Source: a virus. Taken from it: a DNA stretch of 22,768 bases. The notes beneath the pieces are model-generated. The model was not told the origin of the DNA and made no database searches. It was given only the letters and a program-made list of their open reading frames with translations. This document shows positions 15,706 to 22,431 of this stretch, piece by piece. A program made the position numbers and the translations under genes. The stretch spans positions 1 through 22,768 of IMG/VR virus record IMGVR_UViG_3300042691_007365, one strand, 5' to 3'. The stretch's first letter is position 1. Each line of letters opens with the position of its first letter.

Positions 15706-16379
15706 CTACTTCGACAGCGACTTATTGGAGCCTAATCGTTCGCCATACATAAACTGGGCGAAGGCATCAACAATATAAGATGGCTGATCGAGCAGTCCTC
15801 CCTGGTATGGCAAGAAGGAGTATCCGACAGGTACATAGACCATACGGATCTCCGTTTGTTTGCCTCCAGGCTTCGGTACTTCATGAACTACTAGCTGCCG
15901 TGCTCGGCATTGGTCGTATAGGGCGTAAGCCTCAGCTAAACGTGGATACTTCTGGAGGATATTTGTCCTCTGGTATCCTTCCGCCGCCGCCTTAGCGAGG
16001 TCTACTGCTTTCCCGCTTCGTCACCGCTCAGTGACTGTCCGTTAAAGTGTTCAAATAGGATCTTGTCGATCCAGTTTGCAGCATCGCTAGGGAGCGAAAG
16101 ATATGTATCTACGTTAGGTGTGTCGTCGACAGACCAGGCAACGACAAGATTTGTGAATAGGGTTTCAGCGACCGAACTGAGCATGTCGACCATCTCAGAT
16201 CCAGTTTTTCCCGTGCTTGAACCATCAACGACATCACCAGGCATTACCCTGAGAATTGCGTTGACCTCTCGCTTCGAGAGATTCTGGCGCAGTTCGATCC
16301 AGTCGCCAGATTCGTGTTCATACTTCTTGGTAAGAGTTCGGTCAACTGGTCGAAGAAACTTTGAAGTCTTTTCAGTCAT
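15706..16379 (-). CDS. Tail assembly chaperone GT, -1 frameshift product (about 224 aa)
   Basis: Reading G to its slippery site and shifting back one base gives residues 1-124 of G followed by a new 100-residue tail: AVDLAKAAAEGYQRTN, then a frame that stays open through YALYDQCRA, MVYVPVGYSFLPYQGGLLDQ and ends FMYGERLGSNKSLSK at a TAG at 15706-15708. The -1 frame has no start codon with a ribosome binding site of its own near the junction, yet it is open for 100 codons and fills the otherwise empty 300 bases ahead of the tape measure. This is the classical G/GT layout of siphoviruses, where the T part binds the tail tube and the G part coats the tape measure. The sequence supports the call; frameshift efficiency is unknown. 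Confidence 0.88.
16002..16379 (-). CDS. Tail assembly chaperone G (125 aa)
   Basis: The ATG at 16379 follows AGAGGAG at a long spacing of about eleven bases, so initiation may be modest. The protein begins MTEKTSKFLRPVDRTLTKKY and is acidic toward the end (ANWIDKILFEHFNGQSLSGD). It ends EAGKQ, with the slippery GGGAAAG covering the codons for the last Gly-Lys. It sits between the tail tube and tape measure genes, the standard place for a tail chaperone. Length and layout fit G-type chaperones, which bind the tape measure during assembly and leave before the tail is complete. Its own sequence is not diagnostic: the call rests on position and on the overlapping -1 frame. Confidence 0.85.
   Translation of the reverse strand: MTEKTSKFLRPVDRTLTKKYEHESGDWIELRQNLSKREVNAILRVMPGDVVDGSSTGKTGSEMVDMLSSVAETLFTNLVVAWSVDDTPNVDTYLSLPSDAANWIDKILFEHFNGQSLSGDEAGKQ
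16008..16014 (-). promoter_or_regulatory. -1 ribosomal frameshift slippery site GGGAAAG
   Basis: In the G frame the codons read gcG GGA AAG cag tag, the X XXY YYZ form needed for a -1 shift, one sense codon before the stop. The heptamer is identical to that of the lambda G/T genes. After the shift the next codons are gca gta gac and the frame stays open to 15706. I see no obvious strong hairpin just downstream, as is also often so in phage G/T pairs. Confidence 0.88.
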
Positions 16380-16416
16380 GGAAGTCTTAACTCCTCTTTC
16401 TTTATATTAACTTAGA

Positions 16417-17424
16417 TTACAGGCCAGCGAGAGCAGCGCTCTTGCCATTTACCAGGGTCACCGTAGCGATTTCCGAGGCGTTTGGCTTAAGAACCGTGCA
16501 CTCAACGTCTTGCGTAATGAAGTCGCCAGCGGAGATCGGCACACCGACTCGGCGGTACTTCACGCGAGGAAGGTCAACAGTCAGCTGGTTGTACACAGAG
16601 CCACCAATGAGTGAGCCCTTGAATACCAGAGATACTGAGAACTCGTCCTCATCGAGGAGCGCCTGATAGTCGCTCGTGTCCTGGAAGTCCATGGACATCG
16701 ACATCGTAAGCTCGCGTGCACCAGAGGCGACGCGGCTATAGTTACGAGTCTGGCGAAGCGTACCAATGTGCTCAACGTTGTTGTTGATTGAGAATGTAAG
16801 ATCCTTCACAGTTGCCTTGTCCGTGCCGTCGAACTGAACCTTTGCACCATTGAAGTGGAACGGCTGAAGCGACGTGGCAGCGTAGCTAGGCGTGAGTGGA
16901 TCAAGGTTTCCACCGACAAGCGGCTTGGTCTGTCGGGTCGAGCCGTCAAGACCGAACGATGCAGTCACAATCTCACCGAATGAAGCTCGGAGCTCGAGCG
17001 TGTTAACGCGCACACCACCGTACTGGCGGATCAAGCCGTCCGTGCTGAGACCGTCGCTACCGCCAGTGTAAGCCTCAAACGTAAACGTTGGGGAGATAGC
17101 ACCAGCAGTGAAGACGTGAGAGTAGCTGCTCGAAGCACCAGCGGTCGTTACCGTGGAAGCTGAGAAAGCAGACTTGAGCAGAAGCTCAATGTCGTCAGGA
17201 ACAAGAGGCATCTCCAGCGTACCCGTCACGTTGAACGGAGCAGGCATGGCGAGCGTCATATCCTTTGAGCCACGGATCGTCATTGGGCTCAGGTAATCGT
17301 TTGTGTCGTCGAAGTTGAAGCTGTTGGCAGCGAGGAACTTACCAGCGGTAACGAACGTACCCTCGGTGGTTTCCTTACCGTAGGCGATATACCCTAGAGC
17401 GCCAACGCCAATGTTGTTAGCCAT
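16417..17424 (-). CDS. Major tail tube protein (335 aa)
   Basis: The ATG at 17424 follows AAGGAGAAAATAC, a clear ribosome binding site. The protein begins MANNIGVGALGYIAYGKETT, a start typical of siphovirus tube proteins of the Phage_tube_2 type, where a GxxGxxxYxKE(T/S) pattern recurs. It continues with repeated beta strands: FDDTNDYLSPMTIRGSKDM, then a region with APFNVTGTLEMPLVPDDIEL. There is a second half-like repeat (LTFSINNNVEHIGTLRQTRN, RELTMSMSMDFQDTSDYQAL), as expected for a two-lobed tube monomer. It ends GKSAALAGL. It stacks in rings to form the tail tube around the tape measure. Codon use is even and slightly GC-richer than the fibre genes, in keeping with high expression. Confidence 0.9.
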   Translation of the reverse strand: MANNIGVGALGYIAYGKETTEGTFVTAGKFLAANSFNFDDTNDYLSPMTIRGSKDMTLAMPAPFNVTGTLEMPLVPDDIELLLKSAFSASTVTTAGASSSYSHVFTAGAISPTFTFEAYTGGSDGLSTDGLIRQYGGVRVNTLELRASFGEIVTASFGLDGSTRQTKPLVGGNLDPLTPSYAATSLQPFHFNGAKVQFDGTDKATVKDLTFSINNNVEHIGTLRQTRNYSRVASGARELTMSMSMDFQDTSDYQALLDEDEFSVSLVFKGSLIGGSVYNQLTVDLPRVKYRRVGVPISAGDFITQDVECTVLKPNASEIATVTLVNGKSAALAGL

Positions 17425-17435
17425 GTATTTTCTCC

Positions 17436-17906
17436 TTAGCGGGTAAACGCCTTCATGATCTGAAGGTTGACCCTTGCTGTTTTGACAATCGCATTTCCGC
17501 GATCTTGGATATCATAGGTTGTATCATTCACCATGATATCATTAACTAGTCCACCAAGCTGTCGCTTGTCTTGAGACCTAAAGTATCGGGAGATAATTGC
17601 GGCGGACTGGACAAGTTTCCGATCTCCCATCGCCTCTTCTGCGTCGACCTCGAAGTATTCCCTAGCATCAATCATCACGAGAAGATTGACTTCTAGAAAC
17701 CTCTTGTCGTAAGAGGTAGTTTCTCCATTTGGCGACTCAGCAAGTGGCTCTACCATCACGCAGGGCATAAGGCTCTGCGGAATAACGCCAGGGTCACCGA
17801 AATAGACTGCTTTTACCTCTAGTACGTCTGAGAGACCACCGTCAGTGCGAGTCAGGCTCGTCAAATTTTTGATCTCTTGGATAAGACGGTCAATGATTTC
17901 TTCCAC
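17436..17906 (-). CDS. Tail terminator-like protein (156 aa)
   Basis: It starts at a GTG (17906) preceded by AGGAGCTGCCC, a good ribosome binding site; no nearby ATG is better placed. The N-terminus (EEIIDRLIQEIKNLTSL) is helical, followed by VKAVYFGDPGVIPQSLMPCV, then KRFLEVNLLVMIDAREYFE, and at the end AIVKTARVNLQIMKAF. This alternation of helix and beta strands, length and position just before the tail tube match tail terminators such as lambda gpU, which cap the tail and join it to the head. The call is from layout and gene order, not from an exact motif. Confidence 0.75.
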   Translation of the reverse strand: MEEIIDRLIQEIKNLTSLTRTDGGLSDVLEVKAVYFGDPGVIPQSLMPCVMVEPLAESPNGETTSYDKRFLEVNLLVMIDAREYFEVDAEEAMGDRKLVQSAAIISRYFRSQDKRQLGGLVNDIMVNDTTYDIQDRGNAIVKTARVNLQIMKAFTR

Positions 17907-17918
17907 GGGCAGCTCCTA

Positions 17919-18680
17919 TTACTTGAACTTTTCTACATACCCGTAGCTCTTCACAATTGCTGTAGATGATTTCTCTGTAGCAATCATATTCTGTTTAAAG
18001 GTTTTGTTCAATTGAGACTTAAACCTTTGGAAGTAACTATTAGTAAATTTAGGAACATAAGGTCGTGCTGGGACTTGTGCTTCATACTTGCGCATTCTTC
18101 CAGACTTTGGACCACGCAATCGGACATTTTCAAAGACTTGACTAAATCCGTAAAGATGTCGCACTTTTGGACCGCTCAACTGCCAGTAGAAAGAACCAGC
18201 CATTTGAGTCTCGCCAAGTCGATAATTTACGCGAGTCTGTAGTCTTACTCCATCCTTGGACACGGAACCACTAGACGAGTTTCCGCCCCTATTCCTAGAC
18301 CTGAATCCGCCAGCTACTTGATAAAGTTTTCCACTATCAATAAGCGGGTGAGTAGGACCCATGATATTTTTCCCTTTAACCATTCTTGCAGCGACTGTTT
18401 TTCTTGCAAGTGGCTTGAACTTCTTTCTTGACGTTGGGTCAATACTCCGTTCTAGAGAATCTTGAATCTTTAAGCCAGTATGAACTGTCAGCATCTGAAA
18501 GGCATCTTGACTCCAAATTTTGAGATGTTGCTCAAAATTCTTCATGTGCTGACCTTTGTTATACTTGATCGCTTCTCTTTCAATAGTCGTACCAAAGAAC
18601 CTTTGCATTCTTTGACTTACAAATTTAGGAGAAAGAGATATGCCAAATGCTGGGACGTTTTTTGCTCGATCCCACGCCAT
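17919..18680 (-). CDS. Neck or tail-completion protein, virion morphogenesis type (253 aa)
   Basis: The ATG at 18680 overlaps the upstream stop as TAATG. The protein is basic and rich in Lys, Arg and aromatic residues. Residues about 85-125 carry the pattern KKFKPLARKTVAARM followed by PLIDSGKLYQ, which matches the 'W/F-x-PLS-x-x-T-x-x-R ... PLIDTGRL' signature of phage virion morphogenesis and HK97 gp10-like proteins. The C-terminus (ARPYVPKFTNSYFQRFKSQL) also resembles the 'aRPFl' end segment of those families. Such proteins sit between connector and tail terminator and help join head and tail. At 253 residues it is longer than usual (about 130-180), with additional residues at both ends. 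Confidence 0.75.
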   Translation of the reverse strand: MAWDRAKNVPAFGISLSPKFVSQRMQRFFGTTIEREAIKYNKGQHMKNFEQHLKIWSQDAFQMLTVHTGLKIQDSLERSIDPTSRKKFKPLARKTVAARMVKGKNIMGPTHPLIDSGKLYQVAGGFRSRNRGGNSSSGSVSKDGVRLQTRVNYRLGETQMAGSFYWQLSGPKVRHLYGFSQVFENVRLRGPKSGRMRKYEAQVPARPYVPKFTNSYFQRFKSQLNKTFKQNMIATEKSSTAIVKSYGYVEKFK

Positions 18681-19246
18681 TAGACACCGATCCTTCGTCG
18701 TCGATAGATACTTAGAAGGTCAGCGATTTGCTGGCTGCTTAGAGGAATAATCTCTGGAGTGCTGTCTTGCGCTCCACCGTAGTCAGGCTTTACAAGTTCG
18801 CTCACAAAGAGCGCAGTAGCATGCTTGATTGCTGGTGGTAGCGTTGCGTATCCAGCAGTGTATACGATTGTGTACTTCGCGTTCGGAGAGAACACAGTAG
18901 CTTCGCTAGCTGGACCCAAGCGGACCTTACCAAACTTGTCGGTCTCGCTGGTTCGAACTAGAGTGCTAGGAGTGATAGTCTGTGTGGAAGGCGTAGTTTC
19001 TAGCGTTGTTTCGCTAATGGATGTTACTGAAATCAGCGGGTATTGAAGCGTCAGGTAGGTATTGCTACCGTCTCCAATAAAGTTTTCGGTATACGTCGTC
19101 TGCTCAAATACCCGCTCGCAGAAACTCTCTACCTGTTCAGTCGCAATCTCGATAAGAGAATCAAGCTGATCGCTAGAGTACTGGCGTAGAGCAATGCCCA
19201 GAGGCTTATCTTTAAACTCTGTGGCGGTAATGTACTTCCGCGCCAT
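18680..19246 (-). CDS. Head-tail connector, gp6/gp15-like (188 aa)
   Basis: The ATG at 19246 follows TAAGGAGGTACA; the TAA there is the stop of the small basic gene. The sequence begins MARKYITATEFKDKPLG and shows a helical stretch SDQLDSLIEIATEQVESFCER, then a beta part with FIGDGSNTYLTLQYPLISV, and a late helix PAIKHATALFVSELVKPDYG. This order (paired helices with 'id..i..Ae..ie..c.R', then 'f.g.g.....L...Pi.sv', then 'P..ik.A...l') is that of HK97 gp6 and SPP1 gp15 adaptors, which form a ring under the portal. The position ahead of the neck gene fits. The C-terminus is arginine-rich (IYRRRRIGV). Confidence 0.85.
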   Translation of the reverse strand: MARKYITATEFKDKPLGIALRQYSSDQLDSLIEIATEQVESFCERVFEQTTYTENFIGDGSNTYLTLQYPLISVTSISETTLETTPSTQTITPSTLVRTSETDKFGKVRLGPASEATVFSPNAKYTIVYTAGYATLPPAIKHATALFVSELVKPDYGGAQDSTPEIIPLSSQQIADLLSIYRRRRIGV

Positions 19247-19255
19247 TGTACCTCC

Positions 19256-19459
19256 TTAGACTTTTCGTTTCTTTTTGTTACGGAATGCTTTCGGCATCAG
19301 CTTTGCAGCTGCAAGTCGAGCACGAGAGATCAACCGAAGTTTTCTTCGTTTGAATTGAATTCGCCCGCGTAACGCGAGGTCAAATTTCTTATTCGTGGCA
19401 AACTTACGAGTTAACTTTCGCCTATTTGTTATTCTCGAGAACGGTCGAGGCTTCGCCAT
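19256..19459 (-). CDS. Tiny, very basic protein of unknown function (67 aa)
   Basis: I start it at the ATG at 19459, six bases after GGAGGG; the frame is open to 19513 but that part is inside the glycosyltransferase frame and has no better ribosome binding site. It overlaps the end of the glycosyltransferase gene by 38 bases. The protein begins MAKPRPFSRITNRRK and has 27 Lys or Arg in 67 residues with a single acidic residue (Asp27). It ends AFRNKKKRKV. I know no family for it. The charge suggests binding to DNA or to the acidic inner capsid surface. It could be a minor head protein or a packaged DNA-binding protein. It is not tested by sequence alone and should be called hypothetical. Confidence 0.72.
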   Translation of the reverse strand: MAKPRPFSRITNRRKLTRKFATNKKFDLALRGRIQFKRRKLRLISRARLAAAKLMPKAFRNKKKRKV

Positions 19460-20606
19460 TGAATGCCCTCCACAGTGCTGTGCGGTAGCTGTCCCATGAG
19501 AACTGCTTGGCACGGCTTAGACCCTTGGCTCGCATCTGCTCTCGCAGCGACGGGCTCAGGAACATCTTCTCGATCTCTGCCGCGATTGACTCAGGGCTGA
19601 GGTTTGCGTATCGGCTGTGACTCTTGTTTACTATCCAGTCATGCGGCTCAATGAGAATCCCAGCATCACCCACGACCTCGGCACCTGCGCCGTAGTTCGT
19701 GTGCGCCACTGGAAGTCCACAAGCCATCGCCTCAACAAGTGGCAGCCCAAACCCTTCTACCTGTGAAGGAAGAACGAAACAGTCAGCCATGTTGTATAGG
19801 TCGACAAGACCAGGATAGTTATGAGATGTTAACGCAACTGAGTCATTGTGCTTCGCATGCTTTCCTGAGAACAGCACGTTGTCTACAATGTCTAGTTGGT
19901 GAGCAAGCTGAGGGAGATCGTGTCCACCAAGATGGTAGTTGTCAAACGGCACGGTGTGCGCGTAGAGCACCACTTGCGGGTGCTTAGAAGCTACAATCTT
20001 GATCGCCTCGAATAGCCGAGGCCACTGCTTACGCTCAACGTTCTGAGCCACGTTCATGACAACAAACTTGTCATCCCATCCGACAGACTCACGAAGGAAT
20101 CGTCGGTGTTCTGGCTCATACTGGTAGAAGTCATCAGATACTCCGTGATATGCCATTGTCGACTCAAGTCCATTTCGCTTGAGCTCGTCAACGCCATACT
20201 GTGAGCATGTAATGATCTTTAGGTTTGGTGTCTGGTGTAGAACCTGAACCCAGTTATAGTTCATCGGTGCACCCTCAATCGGCATATAGACCGTAATGGG
20301 GAGCTTAATCAGATCTCGGCGAAGTAGCCACATGACTACCGTCGCTGGGTCTGCGATGATGTGCACTGCATCGATATCATGCTTTTTTAGCGTGATCGAT
20401 ACGTTTTTCCAGCCGATTGCATCTTTCTGCATCGACTCAATTGGGTAATAGTAATGACCCTTGCCAAGATCACGCTTCTGCGTATCTTGACCTCCAATGA
20501 CCACCAGCTGGTGACCGACAGACTTCAGGTGCTCTACAGCCACCGAGTTTACGATTCCAAAACCAGTTTTTATAAACGGTGAATCACCGAGCATGAGGAT
20601 TTTCAT
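19422..20606 (-). CDS. GT4-type glycosyltransferase (394 aa)
   Basis: The ATG at 20606 overlaps the TGA of the upstream small gene as ATGA, so translation is probably coupled. The N-terminal half begins MKILMLGDSPFIKTGFG, the acceptor-side Rossmann start of GT-B enzymes, with TGFG as the Gly loop. Residues 189-195 (NVERKQW) hold the Arg/Lys pair that contacts the donor phosphates. Residues 284-292 (EGFGLPLVE) are the E-x7-E motif of GT4 retaining enzymes, followed by AMACGLPV and GAGAEVVGDAGILIEP. Length is full for the family. The donor and acceptor are unknown. Since it lies between the capsid and connector genes in the same direction, glycosylation of a virion protein is plausible; a role on host surface glycans is also possible. 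Confidence 0.92.
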   Translation of the reverse strand: MKILMLGDSPFIKTGFGIVNSVAVEHLKSVGHQLVVIGGQDTQKRDLGKGHYYYPIESMQKDAIGWKNVSITLKKHDIDAVHIIADPATVVMWLLRRDLIKLPITVYMPIEGAPMNYNWVQVLHQTPNLKIITCSQYGVDELKRNGLESTMAYHGVSDDFYQYEPEHRRFLRESVGWDDKFVVMNVAQNVERKQWPRLFEAIKIVASKHPQVVLYAHTVPFDNYHLGGHDLPQLAHQLDIVDNVLFSGKHAKHNDSVALTSHNYPGLVDLYNMADCFVLPSQVEGFGLPLVEAMACGLPVAHTNYGAGAEVVGDAGILIEPHDWIVNKSHSRYANLSPESIAAEIEKMFLSPSLREQMRAKGLSRAKQFSWDSYRTALWRAFNGEASTVLENNK

Positions 20607-20839
20607 GCTACTTCGTACCCATTCATCCGCATCCGATTGACCCAGTGGGTATTCTCGGCTGGGATGTAGGCTACTCCTTCCACGACTTCAACTTCTCCAT
20701 CGTAGAATGTTTCAATGCAGTTTACTTTTTCCCACTGCTCTGGAGCGAGCATTTTTACAAAACCTTCTCGGTCTTGCTTAGGGCTATTATCCAGTTCTTC
20801 AGTAATAAACTCGATTGAAGTTTTCTTAGCCTTTGGCAT
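20603..20839 (-). CDS. Small protein of unknown function after the capsid gene (78 aa)
   Basis: Two adjacent ATG codons follow AAAGGAGG; the second (20839) has a six-base spacing and is preferred over the first (20842, three bases). The frame is also open to 20899 but that region forms a strong hairpin and is best seen as leader. The protein begins MPKAKKTSIEFITEELDNSP and has MLAPEQWEKVNCIETFYDGE, then GVAYIPAENTHWVNRMRMNG ending YEVA. It is short, mixed in charge and has no membrane part. I do not recognise it. Small genes at this place often encode head decoration or head-completion proteins. Its stop is fused to the glycosyltransferase start (ATGA), so the two are made together. Confidence 0.7.
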   Translation of the reverse strand: MPKAKKTSIEFITEELDNSPKQDREGFVKMLAPEQWEKVNCIETFYDGEVEVVEGVAYIPAENTHWVNRMRMNGYEVA

Positions 20840-20865
20840 CATGTGCCTCCTTTCGTTGGTGTGGT

Positions 20866-20891
20866 AGGGGGATGGATTTCTCCACCCCCCT
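20866..20891 (-). promoter_or_regulatory. GAAA-loop RNA hairpin after the capsid gene
   Basis: The minus-strand RNA reads AGGGGGGTGGA, then GAAA, then TCCATCCCCCT: an 11-bp stem closed by a GNRA-type tetraloop, with one G-U pair that becomes A-C on the plus strand. It starts about 26 bases after the capsid stop and precedes the ribosome binding site of the small gene. There is no U run, so it is not a classical terminator. It could protect the 3' end of a processed capsid message. Confidence 0.7.
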
Positions 20892-20917
20892 AGCATCACC
20901 TAGTTCACGCTAAAAAA

Positions 20918-21790
20918 TTAGATCGTGAAACCCTTGAGGCGCACAGGGCGACCCTCAAGAGCGAAGCCGAAGTACCCCTTAATGTAGAAGTCCTCAGCAT
21001 CCTTCGTCTTGGCAAGCATCTCCATCGTGAAGTCCTGGTTCACAATGAGCTTGGCATCCGCACGGCGGAAGAAGAGAATCTCGTCTTCCTCGTAGTGGTC
21101 GTCCGTAACGATCGGCACGCCGTCGTACGAAAGAACGCGGAAACCAGCGCCGACCTCAACTCGGTCAAGGAAGCGCTGCTGACCCTGAAGAAGGGCATTG
21201 ATCTTGCGGCGGACAGCGCGGCTCGTCATGATAACGTCAGCCTCGCCCTTCGTGTCGTCAAGAGCCTTGTCAATCATGGCAAGGGTCAAAGCGCCAGAAG
21301 CGGTGGTCGTACCACCCTCATCGCCTGGGGTAGAAGTATTGATCTGATTCTTGATGCCGACGATGCCAGCATTTGAATCTTCCGTGCCGTCGCCGACGCA
21401 GATCGCTTCCGCGAGTCGCTCAGCAATCACGCCCGAGTGGACGCGAATCTCTTCCTGCAGCGCGTTAACAACGCCACCAGCAGCCGCGATAAGCGGACCA
21501 GTGACCTCACCACGGGTGTACAGGTACTTGACGGTCTTTGCAACCTTCGCGTATTCCGAAGAAGTTGCAGCTGGGAGTGATCCACCATCGGTGCTGAATG
21601 CAGCCGAAGGAAGTGCGCTGCGCTTGCGGATCCAGTAGGTCTGGGTCGGCCAGTTGACGCGGGTCACAACGCTAAGAACAGGGGTAGCCTTGGCAACGTA
21701 GTCGCGGATTACTGGATCGACAACCTCTGGGAGGAGGTATGCACCAGTCGAAGCGACGGACGTGCTAAGAGCTCGCTCAATGTCAGCCAT
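20918..21790 (-). CDS. Major capsid protein, HK97 fold (290 aa)
   Basis: The ATG at 21790 follows AAGGAGACTTTCA. The protein begins MADIERALSTSVASTGAYLL, then PEVVDPVIRDYVAKATPVLS, which is the usual 'g.lvpe.v...i.......s.vr' start of HK97-fold capsids. It continues WPTQTYWIRKRSALPSAAFS, then AKTVKYLYTRGEVTGPLIAA, and VHSGVIAERLAEAICVGDG followed by GIVGIKNQINTSTPG, the E-loop/P-domain region with 'e..faxGDGt...GI'. Late motifs are VIMTSRAVRRKINALL, GVPIVTDDHY and the closing KGYFGFALEGRPVRLKGFTI. Length and position after the protease/scaffold gene are typical. It shows no long N-terminal delta domain, so scaffolding must be supplied by the separate scaffold described at 21814-22431. This is a confident family call. 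Confidence 0.95.
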   Translation of the reverse strand: MADIERALSTSVASTGAYLLPEVVDPVIRDYVAKATPVLSVVTRVNWPTQTYWIRKRSALPSAAFSTDGGSLPAATSSEYAKVAKTVKYLYTRGEVTGPLIAAAGGVVNALQEEIRVHSGVIAERLAEAICVGDGTEDSNAGIVGIKNQINTSTPGDEGGTTTASGALTLAMIDKALDDTKGEADVIMTSRAVRRKINALLQGQQRFLDRVEVGAGFRVLSYDGVPIVTDDHYEEDEILFFRRADAKLIVNQDFTMEMLAKTKDAEDFYIKGYFGFALEGRPVRLKGFTI

Positions 21791-21813
21791 TGAAAGTCTC
21801 CTTAGTTTTATTA

Positions 21814-22431
21814 TTACTTGTAGATATTACCGAGAGCGTACTTCAGCTTTTCCTCATTGCTCATTGCGCCGAGGTCTGGAAGTCCAGTCTCAAACTTTTC
21901 GCGGACAACGGGAGCAGGCAATTTGCCAGCAGGAAGCTCTTCGAGCTTCTTGATGTATTCAGCCTGCTTCTCGACTGTCTCGCGGAGGACTGCCGTGCTC
22001 TCGTCAACCTTAGCGGTGACAAAGGCGGTAATAGCCTCAGCGAGGTCGCGGCGAACCGAAACCCCATTAAAGTCCACATTCTCATCTGCAGGAGCATCTT
22101 CAGTCTTAGCGACTGGTGCTTCCTCTGCAGCCTGCGGTGCGTCGGGTTCGAAAACCCCGAGCGTCTCGAGTTGCCCCTTGAGCGCGTTGAACGCATCGAC
22201 GAGCTTCTGTGCATCGCGCTTGGCGATACGGGCTCGCTCGACATCCTCAGTCTCCTCAGCGGGAGCAGCAGCCTCAACAGGCGCAGCCTCCTCAGCGGGA
22301 GCGGGGGTTGCCTCAACGACGGGGGCTTCGGTCTGCTCGGTCACCTGATCGGCAACGGGTTCCGCAGACTCATTTGCGGCGACGTTCTCAACCACTTCGG
22401 TTGCGTCGCTCTTAACGAGCTCTTCTGCCAT
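21814..22431 (-). CDS. Scaffold protein from an internal start (about 205 aa)
   Basis: Inside the protease frame, codon 112 is an ATG (22431) preceded by GGAG five bases upstream and an AGGAG a little further off. It is in frame with the larger gene. The product would begin MAEELVKSDATEVVENVAAN, contain an Ala/Pro/Glu-rich stretch (residues about 15-85), a helix ERARIAKRDAQKLVDAF and a coiled-coil-like segment STAVLRETVEKQAEYIKKLE, and end EEKLKYALGNIYK. Acidic, flexible, helical scaffolds of this length are usual for HK97-fold phages, and lambda makes Nu3 in the same manner from inside gene C. That this start is used is inferred from the ribosome binding site and from the abrupt change of composition at this point. 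Confidence 0.7.
   Translation of the reverse strand: MAEELVKSDATEVVENVAANESAEPVADQVTEQTEAPVVEATPAPAEEAAPVEAAAPAEETEDVERARIAKRDAQKLVDAFNALKGQLETLGVFEPDAPQAAEEAPVAKTEDAPADENVDFNGVSVRRDLAEAITAFVTAKVDESTAVLRETVEKQAEYIKKLEELPAGKLPAPVVREKFETGLPDLGAMSNEEKLKYALGNIYK

Noticed and set aside
16380-16416. AT-rich gap with TTAATATAAAG, considered as a promoter ahead of the chaperone gene
   Set aside because: No matching -35 element at a proper distance and no repeated motif at other gaps in the window.
19460-19513. N-terminal extension of the basic protein to 85 aa
   Set aside because: The GGAGGG site is correctly placed for the ATG at 19459 and the extension is non-basic and inside the glycosyltransferase frame.
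20866-20891. Calling the hairpin after the capsid gene an intrinsic terminator
   Set aside because: There is no U run on the 3' side; a stabilising or processing role fits better.
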